This document shows, in pieces, positions 55,382 to 64,000 of a DNA stretch of 64,000 bases (positions are counted from its first letter, which is position 1; the number at the start of each line of letters is the position of its first letter). The DNA is from Harmonia axyridis (Eukaryota > Arthropoda > Insecta > Coleoptera > Coccinellidae): contig NC_059504.1 in NCBI RefSeq assembly GCF_914767665.1, forward strand, positions 34,317,720 through 34,381,719, read 5' to 3'. The notes below the pieces were generated by a model. It was not told the origin of the DNA. It made no database searches and saw only the letters and a list, made by a program, of their open reading frames with translations. Made by a program: the position numbers and the translations under genes.

Positions 55382-56791
55382 GTGACACATATGTGTTTTG
55401 AGACGGCTGAATTTCCGAACATTTTCAAGGTGGGTGTGATCAAGCCATTGTTCAAGTCGGGAGATAAAACCTCTTTATCAAATTATAGACCAATCTGCTT
55501 AACATCTAATTTGTCTAAAATAGTGGAAAAATTATTAAAGGTGCGTATAGTTAATTTTTTGGAGAAGAATAAAATTTTATCTGATAATCAATACGGCTTC
55601 AGGAAGGGCAAATCTACACAGGATGCAATAAAAAATGTAGTGGAGAAAATTTACCAATGGTTGGATGGAAACAAGGTAGGTCTGTGCGTATTTATCGACC
55701 TTGCAAAGGCCTTCGACACCGTATCGCACAAAAAACTATTGCGAAAACTTTACCTCAATGGCTTTCGGGGCAAAGCACTCAAATTAATGGAAAGCTATTT
55801 ATCAGATAGGACCCAATTTGTGAAGATAGATGAACATACGAGTAAAGGGAAAGCTGTTGAATATGGGGTTCCACAGGGGACAGTATTGGGACCAATTTTG
55901 TTCATTATATACATGAACAGCTTATTACTAATGAAAAGAAAAGGAGAAATTATCAGTTTCGCAGATGACACTGTCATAATGTACGAAGATAGTACTTGGA
56001 AAAAACTGAAAAAAGAAGCAGAGGGAGATCTTTCAATTATAAAGCAATGGTTCAGAGAGAATAAATTAACAATAAATTTGCAGAAAACAAAATATTTACC
56101 ATTTGTTGCTTATCAATCAGGACTTCCACATATGGGCAATTTGGACGTTGACAACGAAACATCAATTCCCGAAACTGAATATATAAAATATCTAGGAGTT
56201 ACAATTGATCGACATCTAAAATGGGACAAGCATATAGATATCTTGGTGATCAAACTGAGATGTTTACTTACCAAGTTTAGATATCTCAGGAAGTACTTGG
56301 ATACAAAAAGCTTGATGATGGTATACTCAGCTTTATGTCAATCCCAAATGGCATATGGGATAATAGGTTGGGGTGGAGCGTATAGTTGTCATATGAGGAG
56401 GGTTGAGGTGATCCAGAAATGGTTGCTACGAATTATCTACGGAAAGCCTCTTCTGTATCCATCAGATGAATTGTTTACTGTCTCCAGGGTCATGAATCCC
56501 CACCAATTATTTGTACAGCAGATTTTAAATGGCATAAGTGAAAAGAAGATTCAACTCCAATTAACTAAGTGTGAATATGAAACACGGAACAAGACGAATC
56601 AATACCTTACTCCAAGAGCAGGAAAACGTATAGGCCAAAGATGCTTTGCCTATCTGGCCCCAAGAATATATGCCGCTGTTCCAAAAGAATTGAAGAACAT
56701 CACAACACTCATTAAGAAGAGAAAAAGATTGAAAAATTGGGTAATTGACAAGGGCAGAAGATATTTTAATTCAATAATAAATCCCCAATAA
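55382..56791 (+). CDS. Reverse transcriptase (C-terminal 469 residues of LINE ORF2), open
   Basis: An unbroken frame of 469 codons begins inside the RT domain: VGVIKPLFKSGDKTSLSNYR, PICLTSNLSKIVEKLL, YGFRKGKSTQDAI, FIDLAKAFDTVSHKKLL, YGVPQGTVLGPILF and the catalytic SFADDTVIMYED (about residues 193-200). The thumb region and C-terminal tail (YLTPRAGKRIGQRCFAYLAP) are complete. Endonuclease and the first RT block are absent, and there is no proper start codon, so no protein is expected despite the open frame. The family is CR1/L2-like by motif style; the exact clade is uncertain. Confidence 0.85.
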   Translation: MTHMCFETAEFPNIFKVGVIKPLFKSGDKTSLSNYRPICLTSNLSKIVEKLLKVRIVNFLEKNKILSDNQYGFRKGKSTQDAIKNVVEKIYQWLDGNKVGLCVFIDLAKAFDTVSHKKLLRKLYLNGFRGKALKLMESYLSDRTQFVKIDEHTSKGKAVEYGVPQGTVLGPILFIIYMNSLLLMKRKGEIISFADDTVIMYEDSTWKKLKKEAEGDLSIIKQWFRENKLTINLQKTKYLPFVAYQSGLPHMGNLDVDNETSIPETEYIKYLGVTIDRHLKWDKHIDILVIKLRCLLTKFRYLRKYLDTKSLMMVYSALCQSQMAYGIIGWGGAYSCHMRRVEVIQKWLLRIIYGKPLLYPSDELFTVSRVMNPHQLFVQQILNGISEKKIQLQLTKCEYETRNKTNQYLTPRAGKRIGQRCFAYLAPRIYAAVPKELKNITTLIKKRKRLKNWVIDKGRRYFNSIINPQ

Positions 56792-57246
56792 CGCTCACCA
56801 TTTTTCACTGATTTTTGCTAGAAGAGAAATGAATAAATTACTTACTGGATTCAACCTTCCTCCATATAAGTATATTGATGTAACTTGAAATTGAGAATGA
56901 GCTTTTTGATGCAGTGTTGTTTGATGACCGAGTAGCTGATAGTAGACATGACCGAATGAGTGCGCCCCTGAGTTTATGATATAATATATGTATATAATTG
57001 TATGTATAGAATGGGCACTTATCCATGATCATTACTGTGCTATTGAGTTTTTGTTGATTTTTATATTTTTATTGAAATATGTTAAAAGAATTTGATCTTG
57101 ATTTGTGAATTTATTTGAATACTGGCTACTGCATTATATTTTGTTTATTTAGAAGTCACGTACAGGCTCACGCCTCTGTGACTAAATGTTTATACCCTGT
57201 AGCTTACAGAATAAACCATTTTATTATTATTATTATTATTATTATA
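55382..57246 (+). mobile_element. CR1/L2-like LINE, 5'-truncated, with ATT microsatellite tail
   Basis: A plus-strand RT ORF runs to 56791. About 430 bp of 3' UTR follows, ending in a TTATTATT run (57222-57246). No AATAAA-poly(A) structure is seen at the very end, as expected for LINEs with microsatellite tails. 5' truncation falls at about 55381, where a stop precedes the open frame. Confidence 0.82.
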
Positions 57247-57706
57247 GGGGTGTTCACGTGAGTTTCAGAGTTGTTCTGTGTGGTAATATGTTTCAATTTA
57301 CTGCTTATAATTATTAATTATAAACAACTCAATTTCATTTTTCCTGGTAAGTAGAACGTAAATAATATCCATATGTACCCAGTCATCTGCCTTTTTCTGA
57401 TAAGCATGTCGATGCCCGGTTATTAAGGAAGAACATACAAGTTAATGTTTTTTCATTTTCTAGCTGAACATAAATTCCATTGATTTAAATATTATTGTAT
57501 TATAACTTTGTTATTTTCCTTTGTGGGGTAACCTTGCTTTTTCCTAGGCCTACCTGTGTTCCTCTGATCGAAGTCTTTCTGGTCGGCCTCAGAAAGTGAA
57601 AAGTGTTTTTTCCCTGTCTATCTCTATCCGAACATCAGCGAATTCACTCAAAATGCCTGTTTCATGACCAACTTGCTTCAAAAATGTATGAACCGAAGAG
57701 AATAAA
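57247..57706. other. Intergenic, no recognised gene
   Basis: No ORF or repeat structure that I can support. Confidence 0.5.
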
Positions 57707-58453
57707 CCCTCCACCTTCGGTGTCGGGCTCTTTCTCCAAAAATGAAAATGACCGAATGCAGTTTTTCAAAGACAACACGCTGGAATCCGAAATTATCCGG
57801 TCATTTTGATGCACGAGTGTAATTCGGGGGAATATATCCCGAATAAACTGTTACATTACATGAAATTGCCATAGATTCGAACTGTGTAAGATGCATAGAA
57901 ACTATGCATCTATGAACAGTGCAATTATCGCAGGGCTGTTCTTCCTACAATGCAATTATCGTAAGTAATATCATAAGGGCATCTAATTTTTCCGAAAAGA
58001 ATCGAAAAAACACGTTGCTAAGTAATATTTTGACAAGAAGCACGAGTGCTGGTGGCAACAAAAATCCGAGTCGAAGACGAGGATTTTTGCACCTGCACGA
58101 ATGCTTTTTGTCAAAAAATATTACTTTGCAATGTGTTTTTTCGATTTTTTTCACAGGAAAAATTAGATGCCCGAATGGTATTTGACAAGACTATTTCCTG
58201 AGTAACAGATTATTCTGCATGCATTACCTATGTATTGTAATTTTGGTGACAACAACTGTCAAGTTTTGCCGCGGGTAAACGCGAATAAACTGCTGACAGG
58301 TCCTGCCAAACAGTTTTTCCACCTAGAAACCATTTGTAATTCAAAATTGCGCGTTTCTGATTGGTGCAAATTACGACGAGGGAAATAGTCGCTGTAATTT
58401 TCGATAATTGTTCTCCATATACATAGAATTTTTGACAGGAGGGAAATATTCAT
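57707..58453 (-). repeat. Palindromic repeat family, copy 2 (one arm only), interrupted
   Basis: 57707-57961 and 58391-58453 match copy 1 (20040 back to 19700) in inverted orientation: CACCTTCGGTGTCGGGCTC, GATGCATAGAAACTATGCAT, TTTTGACAGGAGGGAAATAT. Copy 2 begins at the loop of the copy 1 palindrome, so it has only one arm. About 430 bp (57962-58390) are inserted, including the foldback at 57977-58173. Confidence 0.85.
57977..58173. repeat. Foldback repeat nested in copy 2
   Basis: Arms of about 85-90 bp: GGGCATCTAATTTTTCC pairs with GGAAAAATTAGATGCCC, and TCGAAAAAACAC with GTGTTTTTTCGA. AAGTAATATTTTGACAA pairs with TTGTCAAAAAATATTACTT. The loop region carries AAAAATCC, GAGTCGAAGACGA and GGATTTTT, itself a small hairpin. 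Confidence 0.85.
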
Positions 58454-58459
58454 GAAAAT

Positions 58460-59780
58460 TGTGTCAACCTGAAGTCTGAGGACATAGAATACAAGTCGGG
58501 AGAAGGATTTTCTTGCCCCTCGTGTCGGAATACGGTGAGAAAGTTGCGTAGCTACTCTTGTAATTCTGGTGGCGTTTCTGCTGCTGAAAAAGCTAGTATG
58601 TCGGATGATTAAAAAACTTTCAAAGCTTGATAAAATCGCGGAAGACATCAAATTAATAAAAAATACTCAAACTGACCTATGTGAACAGATAAAGAAATGT
58701 TCCGAACAGATCGAGAGAAATTCCAGTTTACTGCGTGAGCATGATTCCGCTATTTCCGAGTGTCAGCAGAGTATAACAGATTTGCACACAACTAACAATT
58801 CTGCTTTGGGGGAAATGTCATCCCTAAAGTCAAAGGTTGGAGAAATTGGCAATATGGTTGTCACTGCGAGTAACTCTGTGAGTGGAGTTGCTTCAGGTAG
58901 TTCTGATGGTGTTAGTTCGGCAGAAATCTTGGAAAGGCCTAAGAGATCCTACAATATCATATTTAAGAACATCTCTGAAGGCAATGATGCTGATGACGTT
59001 TAGGTGGTTAAAGAAATCTTGAATGCTATCGATAATTATGCATGTGATACTGTTGTTTCAGTTACCAGAATCGGTAGAGCTAGTATTAACCGTCGACCAG
59101 TTAAGGTCTGCTTCAGGAATTGTCATACACCCTTCAAAGTGCTGAAAAATAGAAGATTGATTTTAGGTTGTCCTGCCCCGTAAGAAGTACCATATTTCTG
59201 ATGATAAATCACGCGAGCAAGTTGAAAAAGTCAACCGAATTCGTGAAGAACTCAAAAAGCGGTTCGCTAAAGGTGAAAAGAATATCACAATTAAATATAA
59301 AAATGGCGAGCCCTCCATCGTTTCTTCTCTTGGTGTTTCTTCATCGAGGAGCTTGTAGCTCACTTCGAGGAATGGACAATCTTGTACACCTGGCTTCTCT
59401 CTCGGCAAAAAAAAATCTAATGCAAATAATATATTTATCGCTGGTGATTTCAACATGAGTGACGTCGAGTGGCCTCTTACAAGAGCTCTGTTGTGACTCA
59501 ATCCACTTGATTTTATCTCTGCTGAACCTCACTCTATTGTTTGCAATACCAGTGATGTTATAAATATGTGAGAAGGTTAACTTTTAGTGAAATGTATCGG
59601 TGTTGATTAATTTTTGTGCTCTTTACTGCTTTTTTTTAGTTTTAGTATATTGCTTCTGTTGTTTGGTTATTTCTTGAATTATGTGTATGTATATAAGTAT
59701 TTTTTGGTGAGTTTTATAGGCTTGGCAGGCTCTACTCGGTATTCAATTGTATGATTAATAATAATAATAATAATCCGTAA
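58460..59780 (+). mobile_element. LINE deletion derivative: ORF1 joined to a scrap of endonuclease, with AAT tail
   Basis: Starts at the edge of palindromic copy 2 and ends in TAATAATAATAATAATAAT (about 59755-59775). It contains ORF1, then only a short endonuclease scrap (NIFIAGDFNMSDVEW at about 59425-59470), and then a 3' UTR. Most of ORF2 is missing, so it is an internally deleted, non-autonomous copy of a CR1/L2-like LINE. Confidence 0.7.
58465..59360 (+). pseudogene. LINE ORF1 (PHD end, coiled coil, RRM-like), broken
   Basis: Begins with the last part of a PHD-type finger: GEGFSCPSCRNTVRKLRSYS. After a one-base shift near 58605, a coiled coil follows (KLDKIAEDIKLIKNTQTDLC and CQQSITDLHTTNN). 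Then RPKRSYNIIFKNISEGND, a stop at about 59001, and RIGRASINRRPVKVCFRN. The C-terminal part reads SREQVEKVNRIREELKKRFA and EKNITIKYKNGEPSIVSS. This matches ORF1 of CR1/L2-type LINEs. The element is a relative of, but not the same as, the LINE at 12829-16990. Confidence 0.75.
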
Positions 59781-60764
59781 TCACCTAGTCGTACTCTACC
59801 TCCGAAAAGGGTAGGCACAGTTTCTCCCGGGACACCCAGTACCTATAATTCATATGTTGTGATAGATAAGTGAAAGCAGATCTATCCCTAAAAATCCTTT
59901 CTGTTTTATGCTGATTTTTGAATATAGCGAACTAAATAAAAAGTCAGTTATAATAGAATCGAAAAATTTCCTAAAGAGATGATTTTGATATACTTAATAA
60001 CTCACACAGGAAAATTGTTGTTGGATGGTGAATATTTTCGACAGTTTTTTTTACATAATTGAAAAGTTGGTGTGAAATCCCAATTTCACTGTGAAAATGT
60101 TTTCAGATCGAATTCTAAATATCGTGGAAGAATAATTTTCTGGAATGAGCCATCACGCCTTTTGTCAAGAGGGCACAAAGAATGTCCATCAATGAACTCG
60201 GCGGGTAGAATCCTAACCTTCAATCCCTGAAGATGGCTCTCGACAATATTTTCCACTCGCTCATGCAGAAAATACGAAGTTGAGAAAAGATTTGCCGCGT
60301 TCTACATTTTGCTCTCCCGGCGGTAACCTCTATATCAATTCTGCTTTCAGCCGGATCGACAGAAACGGCCCATAAGTGATTAATCTTCGTTCCTACTGAA
60401 TATAGGTATATATATGGATCCCCCCGAAACGTCAGATCCTGCCGTGTACATCATTAATGTTCACATATGTCTCCATGTTACGATGCCGTTTCTCCCTTTT
60501 GTAGAAGGAGATTCCTCCTGAGTGGAAATTGTAAATCATATTTATTCCTGTCTTCCTTTCTTTCTCAATGGGATCAATACGTTTTGTCACCTCTCGATGT
60601 GCTGAGGTAATTTGCAGAGTGACAGGCTGGTATTGGTTGGCTGTAGATTTTTTGGTATATTATTTCACGAAAAAAAAACGTGGAGAAAAATCGCGGTAAC
60701 AAAAAATGAATAAAAGATCTTGCCGTTATTATAAAATGTTGAAATACATCAATTATTCTTGAGA
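59781..60764. other. Intergenic, no recognised gene
   Basis: No supportable ORF or repeat. Confidence 0.5.
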
Positions 60765-61430
60765 AGTATTTGTTTCAACGGAAATACAGAATTGTTGCTG
60801 ATTGATGCTAACATGAATGCACAGATTTACATAGAGAATGACACTGACAGTATTATTCCTTTGTTTCATGTTGCTATTGGTGCTAATTCCTTGGTTTTGA
60901 TGTATAAGAAGTCACTCCTTCCATTTCTCTTTTGCAGTCAGTTACTGCTTCTTCTCATTGTAACCTATGGGGGAATTATTGTTTTCTGCTCTAGCAGTTG
61001 GCAATTTGCCAATAAAAGTATTTATGTAAAATTATTACACAATATCTGTGCCCGACGATGTTTGGTTTTCACACTTAGGTCCGAGCTTAGGTCTATTATA
61101 TGATCGTCTAGGAATGGTATTTGCAGCTTCATGTATCCTTACGTTGCTGACAAACCATGGTGCATTTACGGCTCGTCTCAGGATACCCATCGTAAGAGAA
61201 TTGTCGATAAAGCTTTGGAAATCCATGTAATTCTACATTTAGCCCTGCCTTCTCAATCTCCAGACCTATCCTATTGAACACGCTCGGAATCAGCTATGAA
61301 GGTATTTGAATTCTCATCAATCACCTCCAAATACACTCCAAGAACTAAACAATCTAATTGAAAGTATGCAAAAACGTTTTCAGGCTGTAGTTGATATTCA
61401 AGAAGGTCATACTTTTTACTGAACTTCATT
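60765..61430 (+). pseudogene. Tc1-like transposase relic split by a Jockey fragment
   Basis: 60780-60905 reads LLLIDANMNAQIYIEN, then DSIIPLFHVAIGANSLVLM, the strand leading to the second catalytic D. 61240-61420 continues with PSQSPDL, then shifted frames giving the LPSQSPDL, QELNNLIESMQKRFQAVV type of tail. The stretch 60910-61240 between does not belong to Tc1. Dead. Confidence 0.65.
60910..61240 (-). pseudogene. Jockey LINE C-terminal fragment nested in the Tc1 relic
   Basis: The minus-strand frame at 61226-61035 contains GILRRAVNAPWFVSNVRIHE, the Jockey ORF2 C-terminal signature. Only about 330 bp are present. Confidence 0.55.
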
Positions 61431-62652
61431 TTGCAATTTTTTGAATTAACTAATTTTGTCCTACAAATAGTTAAAATAAATTTTCACCTGAAACTGTCAT
61501 ACTTACAAATGAATGGGAAGAAGAATGAGTTAGATAAGTGAGTAAACCTTCAGATTCAGATTTGGTGGAACAAAAAGGGAACTTTTGAAACAGTCTCAAA
61601 ATTTTTTTAGCTCCCTTAACTTTTGTCGAGCAGTAGACTCATTTCTCGCGGTTATGACACAAGCGAAAGTCGGAAACAATAACTAAATATCCATATTCCT
61701 ATTGAGTCCTTTGGCAGTAGCTGTAAATACTCATAATATCACTCCATCAAAGATGGCTTCTTAGGGGGATATGGTCAACACATCTACGCCAAAAAATTCA
61801 ACTCGACAAAAACGTACAGAACGAATCTGTGATCCGAACCCATTTATGCTTATCGACCTACATATAGGATGCCCAAATCTTGTCGGTTCATGTCTAGAAC
61901 AGCACTGGTCTCGTTGCAGATGCCATTCGGAGAATAAATAACATTTGAATTCAATATATCTTGAAAAATGATAAAACACGGAATGCAGTATTCAAGATAA
62001 GTGCGAATATTTAATGATAAATTTTTATATTATATTTAATTTTTTGTTAATTTTGGAATAATGTTGGTTTATGGTACTATCCACATAATGTTGAATGTTG
62101 TTTATATGGAACAATAGGCATATTATGAGTTATTGTTTCAAGTGATTTTCATTGTACGAAGCTTTTGCAATGCAAGGGCGTCGAAATGGTTTGGGGGATT
62201 GGGGGTACTTACCCTGCCTCCCCAATATTTCCAAAATAAAATTTCAGAATGCTCAAAGACGAAGAACAAAAATTTTTCCATAAAATGAACCAATAATCTA
62301 TTTACTTTTGTTTAAAATCGACAGAACAGCAAAAAATCGGACCCTTTTATGGTTTATGTTTTTATTATCGCTTTCAAGATGATTAGTTTTATTGCACAAC
62401 GAGCACGTCTATGACCGAGGTTTATTATTTTCCTTTATCTATCCATTTTATAGGTATCACCCTTGTTTTGCCATGTGTAATTTTTGCATTCGTAATCGGT
62501 ATACACTAACCCGTTGTTTTCGGCTTCTTTGTATCATTTTGGTCACCAAATTTTAATACTCTCTAGTATTGTCTATGCTGTGTTTTACAATTTAATATGT
62601 TTCATTCAAATTGCAATTTATTTGAGGAGACACCAGTTTTCAATTTACTATA
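61431..62652. other. Intergenic, no recognised gene
   Basis: 62175-62225 (GGGCGTCGAAATGG, GGGGGATTGGGGGTAC and CTGCCTCCCC) recalls a G-rich hAT terminus but lacks a partner. The rest is AT-rich. Confidence 0.4.
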
Positions 62653-62880
62653 CAGGGTGTTCCTAAATCGGAGGTACAAACGAATATAATAGATTTTTCG
62701 GATCAATATAAGAAATAAATTCCTATAACATATTAAAGGAATTTATTTCTATTTGAGAAAATCGTTCACCCATGGGTGAACGATTTTCTCATAGCACCTT
62801 CCCTTCAACTTTAATTTGGCATAGTTATTCCAATTTAAAGTTTTCATGATGTGATATTCTTACTTTTAATGCGAATCTAC
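62653..62880. repeat. CAGGGTG-end fragment with a perfect 36-bp palindrome
   Basis: CAGGGTGTTCCTAAATCGG follows TA at 62651-62652. Inside, 62755-62790 is an uninterrupted palindrome (GAGAAAATCGTTCACCCA and its complement). Just before it AAATAAATTCCT pairs with AGGAATTTATTT. A second TACAGGGTG at 62880 is in direct orientation, so the far end of the element is not identified. Confidence 0.55.
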
Positions 62881-62895
62881 AGGGTGATATTTTAT

Positions 62896-63108
62896 CTATT
62901 TTTTATTTATTTTATCTATTTTATCTTTTATTTCCGCCAGAACTTTTTTTTTGTGAATGACTGGTAGTTTAGAAAAGTGAGAAAAAATGTCCTGGACTGG
63001 TCCAGTACTACACTTTCCGGTTTCTGCTCTTGCATCAAAATATTTAATTACAGCTGTTATCGTTTCCCGAGTGAGATCAGAAGGGACTTGTTTATTGCCT
63101 AGCATCAT
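62896..63108 (-). other. Unrecognised 70-codon minus-strand ORF
   Basis: Reads MMLGNKQVPSDLTRETITAV, KYFDARAETG, then QDIFSHFSKLPVIHKKKVLA and EIKDKIDKINKK. It looks like the C-terminal helix of a larger protein, perhaps element-encoded, since frames upstream are also protein-like but shifted. No family assigned. Confidence 0.3.
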
Positions 63109-64000
63109 ATCATGAGATGTGTAGTTTTTCGTTCATTTCTGTTGAATCGCGATATTGTGAACCAAGTGAGATTGAAGACGAACTCCAATGACGCAGCTCA
63201 TCCTCGACTGCATTTCCAATTTTTCTAGTCTGTTGGTGTCTGGGTTGGTGTGATCCACTATCACACAGTCTGATGATCACTTAAAGTCGATGTATGTTCT
63301 TTTAATAGAGAATGATAGTTAGCTAATTTCATAAGAATATTGTACTGGGACTCATTGTCTATAATGTCACCGGACAATTTTTCAATTCGTACTGAGGGAC
63401 GAATTCGCACCTGATGTCTCATATATTCTTAAGAGCATCTGTTCAAAATGTTTAGTTGTATAGCTTCGCCTGGGGCATCTTTACCATCCGCAATAGCCTG
63501 AGTGCGAGAAACGCTTGAGGAAGAAGGGCTTTTCAATTTTCTGCGTGATTTGCAACCCGAACAAGTGACTTGTTATTGTCTCTGAGATATTCAAGATCGC
63601 TCAGGTTCATGTTGATGTTAACACATTGTAAATGATATATTCTCAGGCAACATGGGCAAGAAATGATCGTCTAAGCGTCTAAAGTTCGTTTTCCCAGAGC
63701 ACACATTGAAATATTGGCCATTTTCGAACTGAATGGTTTGTAGAAACAAAAGAAAAGAGTTATAATTCGCAAGAATAAGGGATGGGAAATAGAGGAATTG
63801 AAAAAACTTCACTTTCATGGGATGATATCAAAAATTGATGTAATACAGGGAAGATCACGGAAAATGAAGATGTGAATAAACAGGTAAGATATTTTGATAA
63901 GGAAGTTCGCAACGCCTATCGATTAAAAGAAACAGATGTATGCAAATCTTATAAGTGAGAACAATTCAAGATATCCGTTCAATCGTAAATAATTATTATT
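63109..64000. other. Intergenic to window end
   Basis: No gene, repeat pair or element end that I can support. Confidence 0.5.

Noticed and set aside
57919..58185. 88-codon ORF across 57919-58185
   Set aside because: Translation through the foldback repeat. The opposite strand gives a mirror ORF, as expected for a palindrome.
59755..59780. Simple AAT repeat as an independent microsatellite
   Set aside because: It is the 3' tail of the LINE derivative. The same holds for GAATT at 12833, TAATAG at 49727 and TTA at 57222.

Overview
This window is animal nuclear DNA, almost certainly from an insect and possibly a beetle (the order is an inference). The evidence is GT-AG introns, AT-rich non-coding sequence, a Beaten path (Beat) family immunoglobulin gene, and the transposon mix: Tc1, mariner, hAT, PIF/Harbinger-like, Jockey, CR1-like, I-like, RTE-like and Penelope-like. 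I saw no prokaryotic gene organisation, rRNA, tRNA or CRISPR array.

Host genes. The last three visible exons of a Beat gene lie on the + strand at 108-464, 18739-18872 and 29350-29691. They encode Ig domain 1, the start of Ig domain 2, and the rest of Ig domain 2 with a hydrophobic C-terminus. The introns are 18.3 kb and 10.5 kb and are packed with mobile elements. The signal-peptide exon(s) lie upstream of the window. A candidate poly(A) signal is at 30032. A second likely host gene is an intronless 144-residue coiled-coil protein at 44865-45299, which I do not recognise. Everything else with coding character is transposon-derived or too weak to name.

Intron 1 (465-18738) holds an intact Tc1-like element (1853-3752) carrying a MITE with 69-bp perfect inverted arms. 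It also holds a decayed Penelope-like element with RT and GIY-YIG remnants (4642-7516) that carries a 600-bp inverted-repeat MITE. Beyond these lie a 1.1-kb foldback element (10755-11908), a nearly full-length CR1-like LINE with one frameshift (about 12829-16990, minus), and a PIF/Harbinger-like element with a MADF remnant (17338-18473). Intron 2 (18873-29349) holds two palindromic repeats, Tc1 and hAT relics, and an apparently intact two-ORF Jockey LINE (22773-27322) inserted into a hAT relic with a matching target-site duplication.

From 29.7 to 64 kb the DNA is intergenic and repeat-dominated. It contains a Jockey relic (31.1-32.7 kb), a mariner split by a hAT-type MITE with an 8-bp duplication (33 kb), and two copies of another mariner family (35.8 and 42.0 kb), one split by an RTE-like fragment. 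Several TIR and foldback MITEs follow (38-41 kb, 46-47 kb, 54.8 kb, 57.7-58.5 kb), with 5'-truncated LINEs at 49, 51.6, 55.4 and 58.5 kb and a Tc1 relic split by a LINE piece at 61 kb. Insertion order can be read in at least eight places. I found no clear sign of a wholly new system. The best leads are the palindromic repeat families in transcribed introns, the single-ORF PHD/coiled-coil/EN/RT LINE, the intact Jockey insertion and the coiled-coil gene.
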